A model generated the notes under the pieces. That model had not been told where the DNA came from. It was given only the letters and a program-made list of their open reading frames with translations, and did no database searches. A stretch of DNA of 64,000 nucleotides from Gp6-AA40 sp035571515 (lineage in GTDB: Bacteria; Acidobacteriota; Vicinamibacteria; Vicinamibacterales; UBA2999): positions 1 through 64,000 of the forward strand of contig DATNCQ010000147.1 in NCBI GenBank assembly GCA_035571515.1, written 5' to 3'. Each line of letters opens with the position of its first letter. The first letter of the stretch is position 1. This document shows, in pieces, positions 50,340 through 58,407 of this stretch. Both the position numbers and the translations under genes were made by a program.

Positions 50340-50394
50340 ACGGCTCCGGAAGTCCTGGACACGTTGGGATTTGGGATTTGGGATTTGGGATTTT
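50293..50394. repeat. Heptamer repeat locus 4 (NATCCCA/NGTTCCA with inverted arm)
   Basis: Left arm from 50293: AATCCCA, AGTTCCA, CGTTCCA, AGTTCCA, AATCCCA, exact 7-nt steps and in-frame coding for the end of the DUF72 protein. Right arm from 50364: TTGGGAT four times, the reverse complement of the outer left units. The arms frame a GC-rich hairpin. Confidence 0.9.
50330..50348 (+). terminator. Hairpin enclosing the DUF72 stop codon
   Basis: CGGAGCC (50330-50336) and GGCTCCG (50342-50348) form a perfect 7-bp stem; its five-base loop TGAAC contains the TGA stop. No T run follows, so it may be part of the larger repeat fold rather than a classical terminator. Confidence 0.55.
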
Positions 50395-50420
50395 GCGGCT
50401 GGTAGAATCCGTCAGCCGCC

Positions 50421-51011
50421 ATGCCGACGCCAGCGCATCTCGCGCTCACGCCGCAGATTGACGAGTTCCGCCGCGAGTTCGAACGGCTCGCCGACGAGGC
50501 CGACGCGCTCGTCGCGCCGCTGAGCGACGAGCAGTTCTACTGGCCGCCCGCCGAAGCGTCCTGGTCGGTCGCGCAGTGCATCGATCACCTCAACGTCACC
50601 GCACGCCTCTATCTGCCGCAGCTCGACGAGGGGATCGCCAACGCGATTCGCCAGGGACTCTACGGCGAAGGGCCGTTCAAGTACTGGTGGTTCGCCCGCC
50701 TGTTCGTCCGCCTGCTCGAGCCGCCGCCGAAGATGCGCGTCAAGACGCCCAGCGTGTTCCAGCCGCCGCCGGCGCGCACGCGGCGAGAGATCATGGCGGC
50801 CTTCCGCGCGTATCAGGTGCAGTACGTCGATCGCCTGCGGCAGGCCAACGGCCTCGACCTCGCGCGCGCGCGCGTCCGCTCGCCGGCCGCGTCGTGGATC
50901 CAGGTCCCGCTCGGGACGGGATTCATGGCGATGACGGCGCACGAGCGGCGGCACCTGTGGCAGGCGCGGCGCGTCCTCGAGGCACCCGGCTTCCCCAATA
51001 ATGTTTCCTAG
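50421..51011 (+). CDS. DinB-like four-helix protein
   Basis: 196 aa. PTPAHLALTPQIDEFRREFE, WPPAEASWSVAQCIDHLNVT with the first His, and AMTAHERRHLWQARRVLEAP with further His ligands: the DinB/YfiT metal-binding helical bundle. Such proteins are probably thiol-dependent metalloenzymes; the reaction is unknown. TAGAAT lies 12 bases before the ATG. The 3' end overlaps the convergent cytochrome gene by four bases. Confidence 0.88.
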   Translation: MPTPAHLALTPQIDEFRREFERLADEADALVAPLSDEQFYWPPAEASWSVAQCIDHLNVTARLYLPQLDEGIANAIRQGLYGEGPFKYWWFARLFVRLLEPPPKMRVKTPSVFQPPPARTRREIMAAFRAYQVQYVDRLRQANGLDLARARVRSPAASWIQVPLGTGFMAMTAHERRHLWQARRVLEAPGFPNNVS

Positions 51012-51400
51012 TTTTTTGTCGCAACGGCCAGGTAGGCGATGAGGTCGTCGCGCATCGCCTGGTCGGCGATCCCGGCAAACGCCATCCGATTACCCGGAAT
51101 GAACGCCTGCGGATCGACGACGTACTTGTCGAGCGTCGTCGCGTCCCACGTGACGTCGCTCCGTTTCATCGCCGCGGAGTAGCGATAGTCCTCGAGCGAC
51201 CCTGCCTTGCGCCCGATGACGCCCTTCAGCGTCGGACCGTCGTAGTCGCCCGTGCCGTCGAGTGAATGGCAGGCGGCGCACTGCTCGAAGACCTTCTTGC
51301 CGTTCTCGACGTCGGCCGCGCGCACGGACGATCCCGCCAGCGCGAGCCACAGCCCGCAGCCTCCAACGACCAGCCACCCTCCACGCACCAGCCGGCGCAT
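51008..51400 (-). CDS. Small c-type cytochrome
   Basis: 130 aa. Signal peptide (WLVVGGCGLWLALAGSSVRA), haem site FEQCAACHSLDG and axial Met in IPGNRMAFAGI: a class I monohaem cytochrome c like mitochondrial/Rhodospirillum c2 types. It begins one base after the GMC oxidoreductase stop, so it is the likely electron acceptor of that enzyme. Last gene of the three-gene dehydrogenase operon. Confidence 0.93.
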   Translation of the reverse strand: MRRLVRGGWLVVGGCGLWLALAGSSVRAADVENGKKVFEQCAACHSLDGTGDYDGPTLKGVIGRKAGSLEDYRYSAAMKRSDVTWDATTLDKYVVDPQAFIPGNRMAFAGIADQAMRDDLIAYLAVATKN

Positions 51401-53170
51401 TTACGTCAGCAGCCCCGGGCGAGTGCGGAACCTCTTCTTGATCGCATCCGCCGTCCAGTAGGCGAGCGCGCCGACCGGACCGGTCGGGTTGTACGCCGAG
51501 TTGTGCGGAAACGCGCTCGCGCCGACGACGAACACGTTCGGCACGTCCCACGACTGCAGGTAGCGGTTCACCGCGCTGTCCTTCGGCGAGGCGCCCATGA
51601 TCGCGCCGCCGGTGTTGTGCGTGGACTGGTAGGGCACGATGTTGTAGTCGCCGAGCGTCCCAGGATTGCTCATGCTCGTCGGCTTCAGGCTGCGCGCGAT
51701 CTCCGCCGCCTTCTGGCCGACATAGCCGACGACCTTCCTGTCGTTCTCCAGGAAGTTGTAGGTGAGGCGCAGCAGCGGCTGGCCGAACACGTTCTTGTAG
51801 GTCGGGTCGAGGTCGTAGGCGTTGTAGCGGTTCGGCATGTTGCTCGCGGTGACGCCGATGTTCATCGCGCGCAGGTACCACTTCGCGGTCGCCTTCTTCC
51901 ACTGCGCGCCCCATCGCGGCGTGCCCGCCGGTACCGGCCGGTAGCCGATCGGCCGCCCGTTGCTCTGGCCGACCGCGATGGTCGCCCCGCCGATGGCGCC
52001 CATCGCCGTCCGATCGAACTGATCGCTGGCGTGAAAGTCGTCGAGCGCGACGCCGAAGGCGCCGCTCGCCATGAACGGGTTGAAGATCTTGTCCTCGAAG
52101 AACAGCGTCACGCCCCCGCCGCCCGGCTGGTAGCAGTAGTTCCGGCCGACGATCCCCTTCTGCGTCGCCGGGTCGTACGGCGTGCCGATGCCCGACAGCA
52201 GCATCAGGTGGACGTTGTTGATCGCGTAGGCGCAGAGCGCCACGATACCCGCGGGCTGCTCGTACTCCTGCCCCGTCGAGACGTCGGTGTAGGCGACGCC
52301 GATCGCCTTCTTCTTCGTCGAATCGAGCATCACCTTCGTCACCCACGAGTGCGTGCGCAGCTCGAAGGTCGGCTGCGCCATCGCTTTCGGAATGACGGTG
52401 ATGTGCGGGCTGCCCTTGGCGTTGGCTTCACAGCCGAAGCGCTCGCAGTGTCCGCAGTAGACGCAGGCGCCGAGGCGCGAGCCGTCGGGATTGGTATACG
52501 CCCGCGAGGCGTTGGCGCACGGGCGCGGGAACGGGTGATAGCCCGCCTGCAGCGCGGCCTCGCTGAAGAGCGCCTGTGAATAGCTGTTTTCGAGCGCCGG
52601 CAGCGGATAGTCGCGATCGCGCGGCTGCTCGAAGAAGTTGCCTCCGTCCTGCTTCGCGCCCCGCAGGTTGCCTGCCTTGCCGCTGACACCGGCCGTCCGC
52701 TCGAACCTGTCGTAGTACGGCTCGAGCTCCGCGTACGACATCGGCCAGTCCTGCACCGGCATGTCGGGCGGAATGAACGCCTTGCCGTACCGCTGCTCGT
52801 AGTGCGAGCGCAGCGCGTGATCGATGCCGGTCCACCGCCACGTCACGCCGTTCCAGTGCACGCCGGCGCCGCCGACCCCTTCACCGGGCAGGAACGACCC
52901 GAGCTGCCGCATCGGGAGCGAGCGCTCCGCCTGGCTGTGACGGAACGTCAGCGTGTCGCGCGCCGGGTTCTGCATCAGCGCGTTGCGAACCGCGTATTTC
53001 AGCTCGTCGCGAATGAGCGGGATGGCGAAGTCGGGATTGGTCGCGCGCATGCCGCCGCGCTCGAGCGCCACGACGCGCATCCCCGCCTCGCTCAGCTCCT
53101 TGGCGAGAATGCCGCCGGTCCATCCCAGGCCGACGATGACGATGTCAACTTCCTTGAGTCGTGTCGCCAT
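51401..53170 (-). CDS. GMC-family oxidoreductase (gluconate 2-dehydrogenase large-subunit-like)
   Basis: 589 aa FAD enzyme. Dinucleotide-binding start VDIVIVGLGWTGGILAKELS, VVALERGG, a Cys-rich cluster SRLGACVYCGHCERFGCEAN, and the C-terminal substrate/FAD region HNTGGAIMGASPKD ... FPHNSAYNPTGPVGALAYWT with His and Asn catalytic residues. Partner of the small Tat-exported subunit upstream and the cytochrome downstream. Probably oxidises a sugar, sugar acid or polyol in the periplasm. No own signal peptide, consistent with co-export by the small subunit. Confidence 0.93.
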   Translation of the reverse strand: MATRLKEVDIVIVGLGWTGGILAKELSEAGMRVVALERGGMRATNPDFAIPLIRDELKYAVRNALMQNPARDTLTFRHSQAERSLPMRQLGSFLPGEGVGGAGVHWNGVTWRWTGIDHALRSHYEQRYGKAFIPPDMPVQDWPMSYAELEPYYDRFERTAGVSGKAGNLRGAKQDGGNFFEQPRDRDYPLPALENSYSQALFSEAALQAGYHPFPRPCANASRAYTNPDGSRLGACVYCGHCERFGCEANAKGSPHITVIPKAMAQPTFELRTHSWVTKVMLDSTKKKAIGVAYTDVSTGQEYEQPAGIVALCAYAINNVHLMLLSGIGTPYDPATQKGIVGRNYCYQPGGGGVTLFFEDKIFNPFMASGAFGVALDDFHASDQFDRTAMGAIGGATIAVGQSNGRPIGYRPVPAGTPRWGAQWKKATAKWYLRAMNIGVTASNMPNRYNAYDLDPTYKNVFGQPLLRLTYNFLENDRKVVGYVGQKAAEIARSLKPTSMSNPGTLGDYNIVPYQSTHNTGGAIMGASPKDSAVNRYLQSWDVPNVFVVGASAFPHNSAYNPTGPVGALAYWTADAIKKRFRTRPGLLT

Positions 53171-53180
53171 AAGCAGGTGT

Positions 53181-53205
53181 CAGGTATCAGGTATCAGGTA
53201 TCAGG
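53181..53205. repeat. Heptamer repeat locus 5 (CAGGTAT)
   Basis: CAGGTAT at 53181, 53188 and 53195 plus CAGG at 53202, preceded by a related CAGGTGT, with exact 7-nt steps. Read on the minus strand, the TGA stop of the small-subunit gene (53201-53203) comes from a CCTGATA unit. Confidence 0.88.
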
Positions 53206-53920
53206 AAAGATCGAGGATGCTCTTCGGCTCGACGTCGTACTTCTTGTTGCGGTAGGTCTTGATGTGTTCCGAGTAGATGGCGATGACGCCGGGGAAGCCG
53301 ACCATCTTCCACGCCACCTTGTCGCGGTTGCCGCCGTACACCGGATCCGCGAAGAACCCCTGCATGGTCGTCGCGAGCAGCAGGTTGAAGAACTCCTGCG
53401 CCGGGACGCCGTCGAGCGCGGCGCGCCCCTGCTCCATGTCCTGGAGCACCTTGATCTGCTGCTCGGCCGCGAGCCGGTCGAACTCCTTCTGCAGCGTCTT
53501 GCGGCAGTAGGCGTTGGTGGCCGCGATGCCCGCGCGGAAGTACTCGGCCGGCGTCAGCGGCGACTGGTAGCCCTGCGTCGGCACGCCCTTGTCCCACGGC
53601 CCCTGCATGTACATCCGATCGCCGCTCCCCCACGCGCCCGCGAGCTGGCGATCGATGAAGGTCGCGACGCCGCAGTCGGTGCCGCTGGGCGTGAGGTCGT
53701 CGGCGGGAATCAGGCGATCGACAGCGGCCTCGATGAACGCCGCTTCGGGCGCGGTCAGAAAGGTATAGGCGTGCGAGACCGGCGGCACCGCCGGGTCCGG
53801 ACGGACCCGGCCCGCGGGTGTCTGGCCGTCGGCCGGCGATTCCGCGCCGACCGCTGCCGCGATGCCTGTCGCACCGACCGTTCCGACGGTCTTGAGAAAG
53901 TCGCGTCGATTGTTTTTCAT
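53201..53920 (-). CDS. Gluconate 2-dehydrogenase subunit 3-family protein
   Basis: 239 aa from the ATG at 53920. Tat signal NNRRDFLKTVGTVGATGIAA; the mature part has the family pattern LTAPEAAFIEAAVDRLIPAD, DCGVATFIDRQLAGAWGSGD, FFNLLLATTMQGFFADPVYG and WKMVGFPG. It serves as chaperone and Tat carrier for the GMC subunit. Codons near residues 37-43 (RVRPDPA) come from a palindromic element inside the gene (53791-53812), and the stop lies in a heptamer repeat. Confidence 0.93.
   Translation of the reverse strand: MKNNRRDFLKTVGTVGATGIAAAVGAESPADGQTPAGRVRPDPAVPPVSHAYTFLTAPEAAFIEAAVDRLIPADDLTPSGTDCGVATFIDRQLAGAWGSGDRMYMQGPWDKGVPTQGYQSPLTPAEYFRAGIAATNAYCRKTLQKEFDRLAAEQQIKVLQDMEQGRAALDGVPAQEFFNLLLATTMQGFFADPVYGGNRDKVAWKMVGFPGVIAIYSEHIKTYRNKKYDVEPKSILDLS
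53791..53812. repeat. Palindromic GGGTCC element inside a gene
   Basis: GCCGGGTCC-GGAC-GGACCCGGC, a perfect 9-bp stem, lies in frame in the linker after the Tat signal of the subunit-3 gene. Apparently an in-frame insertion tolerated in a disordered segment. Confidence 0.8.
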
Positions 53921-53933
53921 AGCCTTACGCCCT

Positions 53934-53959
53934 GGCGGGTCCGAAAGGACCCGCCCTAC
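53934..53959. repeat. Palindromic GGCGGGTCC element; supplies TAG stop of transketolase
   Basis: Type copy: GGCGGGTCC-GAAA-GGACCCGCC-CTAC. Stem of 9 bp, tetraloop GAAA. The CTA at 53956-53958 is the transketolase TAG stop on the minus strand. Related copies: 28948, 35693 (two), 45835 (two), 53791 and 60619 (degenerate). Confidence 0.88.
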
Positions 53960-55830
53960 GCTGTGACTGCCGCGACGATATGACGTGAGGAGATGCCGTA
54001 GCGATCGACGAGCTGCTCCGGCGTGCCGCTGCGCGGGATCTCGCGCACGCACAGCCGCTCGACGACAAAGCCGCTGCCGGCCACGCAGGATGCCACCGCG
54101 TCGCCGATGCCGCCGGCGGCGTAATGATCCTCGACCGTGAGGATGCGCTTGGTCTCGCGCGCGCACCGCAACAGCGAGCGCGAATCGATTGGCTGCAGCG
54201 AATACAGGTCGATGACGCGGATGCTGAGGCCGATCTTCTGCAGCTGGTCGTAGGCCTTCAGCGCCTCGAAGACGGTGATGCCGCCGCCGATGACGGTGAC
54301 CGCGTCCTTCGCGCTCTCACGCAGGATCTTCAGGCCGCCGATGGCGAACTTCTCGTCCGCGCCGTAGATGACGGGCGTCTTCGGCCGCGACGTCCGCATG
54401 TAGGCGGGCCCCGGATGATAGGCCATCAGCTCGAGCAGCCGCTCGGTGCTCATCGCGTCGCACGGGTAGAGCACCGTCATGTTCGGCTGCGCGCGCATCA
54501 TCGCCAGGTCCTCGAGCGCCATCTGCGACGGGCCGTCCTCGCCGATGGAGACGCCCGCGTGCGAGCCGGCCATCTTGATGTTCACGTTGCTGATGCACGC
54601 CATGCGGATGAAGTCGTAGGCGCGCGTCAGGAAGGCGGCGAATGTCGAGGGGAACGGAATCGCTCCGCGCGCGGCGAGCCCCATCGCCGAGCCGATCATC
54701 ACCTGCTCGGCGATGAAATTCTGCACGAAGCGGTCGCGGTGCTTCTCCTCGAACTTCTCGCTGAAGGTGGAGTTCTTGACGTCGCCGTCGAGCGCGACGA
54801 TCCGATCGTCGCCGTCGCCGAGCTTCGCCAGCGCGGTGCCGTAGGCCTCGCGGGTCGCCACGGTGTCACCGAGCTTGTACGCCGGCGTGCCGACCGTTCC
54901 TTTCTTCGGCGCAGCCGCGGGCCGGCTGCGGTCGCGCTGCGTCCGCGGCCCCTCGGGCACCGGCGCCGGCTCCTCTTCGGGCAGCAGCTGCGACTGCAGC
55001 TCCTTGAGCACCCCGTCGAGCTCCGCCCCTTTCTTGAACGCCTTGCCGTGCCAGCCGCCCTTCCCCTCGGCAATCGAGATCCCCTTGCCCTTCAGCGTGC
55101 GCGCCAGGACCATCGTCGGCTGGCCCTTCGTGCGGCGCGCCTGCTCGAAGGCGTCGAGGATGGCGGTGACGTCGTGGCCGTCGATGACGAGCGCCTGCCA
55201 CCCGAACGCGCGCCACTTCGAGGCGTACGCCTCCATGTCGTGGTTCCAGATCGACGGGCCGCTCTGCCCCAGCCCGTTCACGTCGGTGATGCCGCAGAGC
55301 GAATCGAGCCCTTCGTGCGCCGCGGCTTCGGCCGCTTCCCACACCGACCCCTCGGCGGACTCGCCGTCGCCCAGCAGCACGTAGGTGCGGTAATCCGACT
55401 TGATGCGCCTCGCGTTGAGTGCGGAACCGAGCGCGGCACAGACGCCCTGGCCGAGCGAACCGGTGGCGACGTCGACGAACGAGAGCCGCGGGGTGGGATG
55501 CCCCTCGAGGTCGGAATCGACACGGCGCAGCGTCAGCAGGTCGTCGCGCGTCAGCAGGCCGACCTCGGCCCAGGCCGAGTACAGGATGGGCGCGGCGTGC
55601 CCCTTCGACAGCACGAAGCGGTCGTTGTCGGGGTTCTGCGGGTTCCTGGCCTCGTACCGCATCTCGGAAAAGAAGAGCGCCGCCACGATTTCCGCGGCCG
55701 AGGCGCACGAGGTCGGGTGGCCGCTTCCCGCCTCGCTGGTCGAAAGCACGGAATCAATGCGCAGGCGCGTCGCGACGTTCCTGAGCGCCGCGACGCGCGA
55801 TGAAGTCTGGACGGGCATACGGCCCGCCAT
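53956..55830 (-). CDS. tkt: Transketolase
   Basis: 624 aa with both halves on one chain. N-terminal thiamine-diphosphate domain: STSEAGSGHPTSCASAAEIV, VLSKGHAAPILYSAWAEVGL, LLGDGESAEGSVWEAAEAAA and the GDG...N-type motif (GITDVNGLGQSG). Pyrimidine domain: RFVQNFIAEQVMIGSAMGLA, MAGSHAGVSIGEDGPSQMAL. C-terminal domain: DLYSLQPIDSRSLL. A ~40-aa charged linker (LLPEEEPAPVPEGPRTQRDR) joins the halves. Transfers two-carbon units in the pentose phosphate pathway. CATTCT lies six bases before the ATG, a weak leaderless-type promoter. Confidence 0.95.
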   Translation of the reverse strand: MAGRMPVQTSSRVAALRNVATRLRIDSVLSTSEAGSGHPTSCASAAEIVAALFFSEMRYEARNPQNPDNDRFVLSKGHAAPILYSAWAEVGLLTRDDLLTLRRVDSDLEGHPTPRLSFVDVATGSLGQGVCAALGSALNARRIKSDYRTYVLLGDGESAEGSVWEAAEAAAHEGLDSLCGITDVNGLGQSGPSIWNHDMEAYASKWRAFGWQALVIDGHDVTAILDAFEQARRTKGQPTMVLARTLKGKGISIAEGKGGWHGKAFKKGAELDGVLKELQSQLLPEEEPAPVPEGPRTQRDRSRPAAAPKKGTVGTPAYKLGDTVATREAYGTALAKLGDGDDRIVALDGDVKNSTFSEKFEEKHRDRFVQNFIAEQVMIGSAMGLAARGAIPFPSTFAAFLTRAYDFIRMACISNVNIKMAGSHAGVSIGEDGPSQMALEDLAMMRAQPNMTVLYPCDAMSTERLLELMAYHPGPAYMRTSRPKTPVIYGADEKFAIGGLKILRESAKDAVTVIGGGITVFEALKAYDQLQKIGLSIRVIDLYSLQPIDSRSLLRCARETKRILTVEDHYAAGGIGDAVASCVAGSGFVVERLCVREIPRSGTPEQLVDRYGISSRHIVAAVTA

Positions 55831-55872
55831 AGTAGCAGAATGAATTCGTGGTATGTCCTTCCCAGGGCGCCA

Positions 55873-55897
55873 CTGGCCGCTCCGATATCGTGGCCAG
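55873..55897. promoter_or_regulatory. CTGGCC-N13-GGCCAG inverted repeat
   Basis: A perfect 6-bp inverted repeat in the 126-base region between the divergent transketolase and NtrC-type regulator genes. It may be an operator for either gene. It does not fit a sigma-54 -24/-12 promoter. Confidence 0.3.
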
Positions 55898-55956
55898 CCG
55901 AGTGCGGCCGCAGGGCTGCCGCGCGTGGTAGAGCATCAGTTGAAACAGGCCGCTAG

Positions 55957-57321
55957 ATGACCGACGTACCGCCGCTGCTGCTGGCGATCGACGACGAGCC
56001 GGCAATCTTGACGATCGTCGAGCGTTTCGGACGGCAGATGGGGTTCGAGGTCGAGACGCGCACGAACCCGGCCGCGGCGCTCGCGGAATTTTCGAAGCTC
56101 GATCCCGACGTGGCCGTCGTCGACCTGCAGATGCCGGAGCTCGGCGGACTCGACGTGCTGAAGGCGATCCGCGAGGCGAACCCCGACTGCCACGTCATCC
56201 TGCTGACCGGCAACCCGACGATCGACACGGCGATCGCGGCCGTCAAGCTCGGCGCGCGCGATTACCTGCAGAAGCCGATCGACTTCGGGCGCCTGGGCCG
56301 GCTCCTCTCGGAGGTCGTGGACGGGATCCGCCGCCGCGAGCGGCTGCTGCGCGTCGAGGCCGACGTTGCCGGCGACTTCGAATGCGAGGGGATGATCGGC
56401 CGCAGCACCGTCATGCAGGAGCTGTTCGACTCGCTGCGCCGCTACGCGCCGCACATGCGAACCGTGCTCGTCACCGGGGAAACGGGCACCGGCAAGGAGC
56501 TGGTCGCCAGGGCGCTGCATCGCCTCGGCCCGCGGCGCGCGAAGCGGTTCATCACGGTGAACTGCTCCGCCGTCGTCGAATCCCTGTTCGAGAGCGAATT
56601 GTTCGGACACGTCCGGGGCGCGTTCACCGGGGCCACTGACGCCAAGGTGGGCCTGTTCGAGCACGCCGACGGCGGCACGCTGTTCCTCGACGAAGCCGGC
56701 GAGCTGCCGTTGCCGCTGCAGGCCAAGCTGCTGCGCGCGGTCGAGTACGGCGAGCTGCAGCGCGTCGGCTCGCTCGACACGCGCCGCGTCGACGTCAACG
56801 TCATCGCGGCGACCAACCGGAACCTCCGCGCCGAAGCGGCGGCGGGACGCTTTCGCACGGATCTGTTCTATCGCCTGAGCACGATCGAGATCGTGCTGCC
56901 GCCGCTGCGCGACCGGCGAGAGGACATCCCCTACCTGGCCGCGCGATTCATCCGCGAATGCGCCGCCCGCGTCAACCGGCCCATCACCGGGCTCACGCAG
57001 TCGGCGGAGCGGCTCCTCTTCAACGCGCCCTGGCCGGGCAACATCCGGGAGCTGCGCAACGTGCTCGAGCGCGCCTGCATCCTGAGCGAAGCAGGGATGA
57101 TCGCGGAGCGCGACCTGGCGAGCGCGTTGACGAACGGGTCACCCGTCCGCGCCATGGACGTGGACGACGCGCCCGACGACCGTCTCTCGACGCTGCAGCG
57201 CCGCCAGGTCGAACGCGTGCTGGAGGAGACGGGCGGGAACAAGTCCGAGGCCGCCCGGCGGCTCGGCATCAGCCGGCGGGCGCTCTATCGCCGAATCGAC
57301 GAGATGAACCTCACCCAGTAG
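55957..57321 (+). CDS. NtrC-family sigma-54-dependent response regulator
   Basis: 454 aa. Receiver (LAIDDEPAIL, phospho-acceptor Asp56 in VAVVDLQMPELGG, Lys in DYLQKPIDF), AAA+ domain with Walker A GETGTGKE, sigma-54 contact loop VRGAFTGATDA (~residue 221), Walker B GGTLFLDEAGELP and sensor/arginine region NIRELRNVLERACIL, and a Fis-type helix-turn-helix (GNKSEAARRLGISRRALYRR). Activates sigma-54 promoters after phosphorylation. No kinase gene adjacent; the partner must be elsewhere. Confidence 0.96.
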   Translation: MTDVPPLLLAIDDEPAILTIVERFGRQMGFEVETRTNPAAALAEFSKLDPDVAVVDLQMPELGGLDVLKAIREANPDCHVILLTGNPTIDTAIAAVKLGARDYLQKPIDFGRLGRLLSEVVDGIRRRERLLRVEADVAGDFECEGMIGRSTVMQELFDSLRRYAPHMRTVLVTGETGTGKELVARALHRLGPRRAKRFITVNCSAVVESLFESELFGHVRGAFTGATDAKVGLFEHADGGTLFLDEAGELPLPLQAKLLRAVEYGELQRVGSLDTRRVDVNVIAATNRNLRAEAAAGRFRTDLFYRLSTIEIVLPPLRDRREDIPYLAARFIRECAARVNRPITGLTQSAERLLFNAPWPGNIRELRNVLERACILSEAGMIAERDLASALTNGSPVRAMDVDDAPDDRLSTLQRRQVERVLEETGGNKSEAARRLGISRRALYRRIDEMNLTQ

Positions 57322-57330
57322 CGCCGGCGC

Positions 57331-57741
57331 TCACCGGCGCGCGGCGCGCATCGAGCGGACGACCGACGCGTTGTGAATGGCGACAGCCGTCATCGTGCCG
57401 TTCGTGATGGCCAGCAGGACGAGAGCGGTCTTGCGATGATGCTGCTTCCACAGCTGCCTGCTCGCGACCATCGACGAGGCCGCCACGCCGGCCTTGACGG
57501 CGACGAACGCGGCCGGATGCCGCACGAGGGCGTGCATCGTGGGATTGCTCTCCACCGCGCCAAGCCGGATCGCGGAGAGCGTCGAGTAGGCGTCGTACGC
57601 CTGCAGTGATACCGAGGCCGCGGCGAGCGTGAGCAGGGCCGTGCGTGCGGTCCCCTCCTGTGCATCGCCACGCTGCTGCGCGGACGCGGGAACCGCACAG
57701 AGACCATACACGAGCGCCGCCATGACAAGGATTCGGGGCAT
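57331..57741 (-). CDS. DUF5658-like membrane protein
   Basis: 136 aa. Signal peptide or first helix (ILVMAALVYGLCAVPASAQQ), then three further hydrophobic segments. SLQAYDAYSTLSAIRLGAVE with SNPTMHALVRHP resembles the D...T...G..E.NP pattern of DUF5658. No function known. The stop lies ten bases from the convergent NtrC-type gene end. Confidence 0.72.
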   Translation of the reverse strand: MPRILVMAALVYGLCAVPASAQQRGDAQEGTARTALLTLAAASVSLQAYDAYSTLSAIRLGAVESNPTMHALVRHPAAFVAVKAGVAASSMVASRQLWKQHHRKTALVLLAITNGTMTAVAIHNASVVRSMRAARR

Positions 57742-57876
57742 ATACAGGGCACCACAGCCAAGCGCTGTGCCATGCTACGCCGGCTCTTGCACGGGCGTCA
57801 GGGGCCACCGTGATCTTCCCTGCGTGATTGCCATGGTTTCGCCGCGCGGACTACCGTGGCGCCATGACCGGCACAC

Positions 57877-57882
57877 TATAAT
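57877..57882 (+). promoter_or_regulatory. Perfect TATAAT -10 box, leaderless start
   Basis: TATAAT followed by six bases (CACGCG) and the ATG of the DUF4149 gene at 57889, with no ribosome site. The clearest example of the leaderless pattern in this window. Confidence 0.65.
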
Positions 57883-57888
57883 CACGCG

Positions 57889-58377
57889 ATGCTCGCGCTG
57901 AGGTACGTCTACGTACTCGCGCTCGTCGTGTGGCTCGGCGGCATGCTCATCCTCGGCGCGCTCGTGGCGCCGACGGTCTTCGAGATCCTGCAGGCGCAGG
58001 GGGGGTCGCAAGGTCGCGAGCTCGCCGGCGCGGTGTTCGCCGCGGCGCTGGCCCGCTTCCACTACATCGCCTACGCGGCCGGCGGCATCCTGTTGCTGAT
58101 GCTCGGCGCGATGCGCGTGCTCGGTCCGCGCCCCGCCCACAGCGGCCTGCGCGCGGTCATCGTCGTCTCCATGCTCGGTGTCGCGCTCTATTCGGGCCTC
58201 GTCGTCCTGCGCCAGATTGACGCCGTCCAGGAGGCGGCGGGCGGCCTGCCGTCGCGGCTGCCTGCGGGCGACGAGCGGCGCGCGCGGTTCGACGCGCTGC
58301 ACGTACTGTCCACGCGCCTGATGATGTTCAACATCGCGGGCGCGCTCGTGCTCCTCTATTGGGAAGCGCGCGAGTGA
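57889..58377 (+). CDS. DUF4149 membrane protein
   Basis: 162 aa, four membrane helices (YVYVLALVVWLGGMLILGAL; FHYIAYAAGGILLLMLGAMR; AVIVVSMLGVALYSGLVVLR; RLMMFNIAGALVLLYWEA). The VVWLGGMLILGALVAPTVFE start and the conserved FHY and FDALHVLSTR are DUF4149 traits. Function unknown; often encoded near cytochrome or haem genes. Leaderless-type promoter. Confidence 0.87.
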   Translation: MLALRYVYVLALVVWLGGMLILGALVAPTVFEILQAQGGSQGRELAGAVFAAALARFHYIAYAAGGILLLMLGAMRVLGPRPAHSGLRAVIVVSMLGVALYSGLVVLRQIDAVQEAAGGLPSRLPAGDERRARFDALHVLSTRLMMFNIAGALVLLYWEARE

Positions 58378-58407
58378 GCGAGCCTGCCCTCTTGTACCTG
58401 CGACCCC

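Noticed and set aside
53174..53205. CAGGTAT repeats as a possible CRISPR array
   Set aside because: Units are 7 nt without spacers, and no cas genes are present.
55873..55897. Sigma-54 promoter before the NtrC-type regulator
   Set aside because: The GG-N10-GC arrangement of -24/-12 boxes is not met; only a simple inverted repeat is present.
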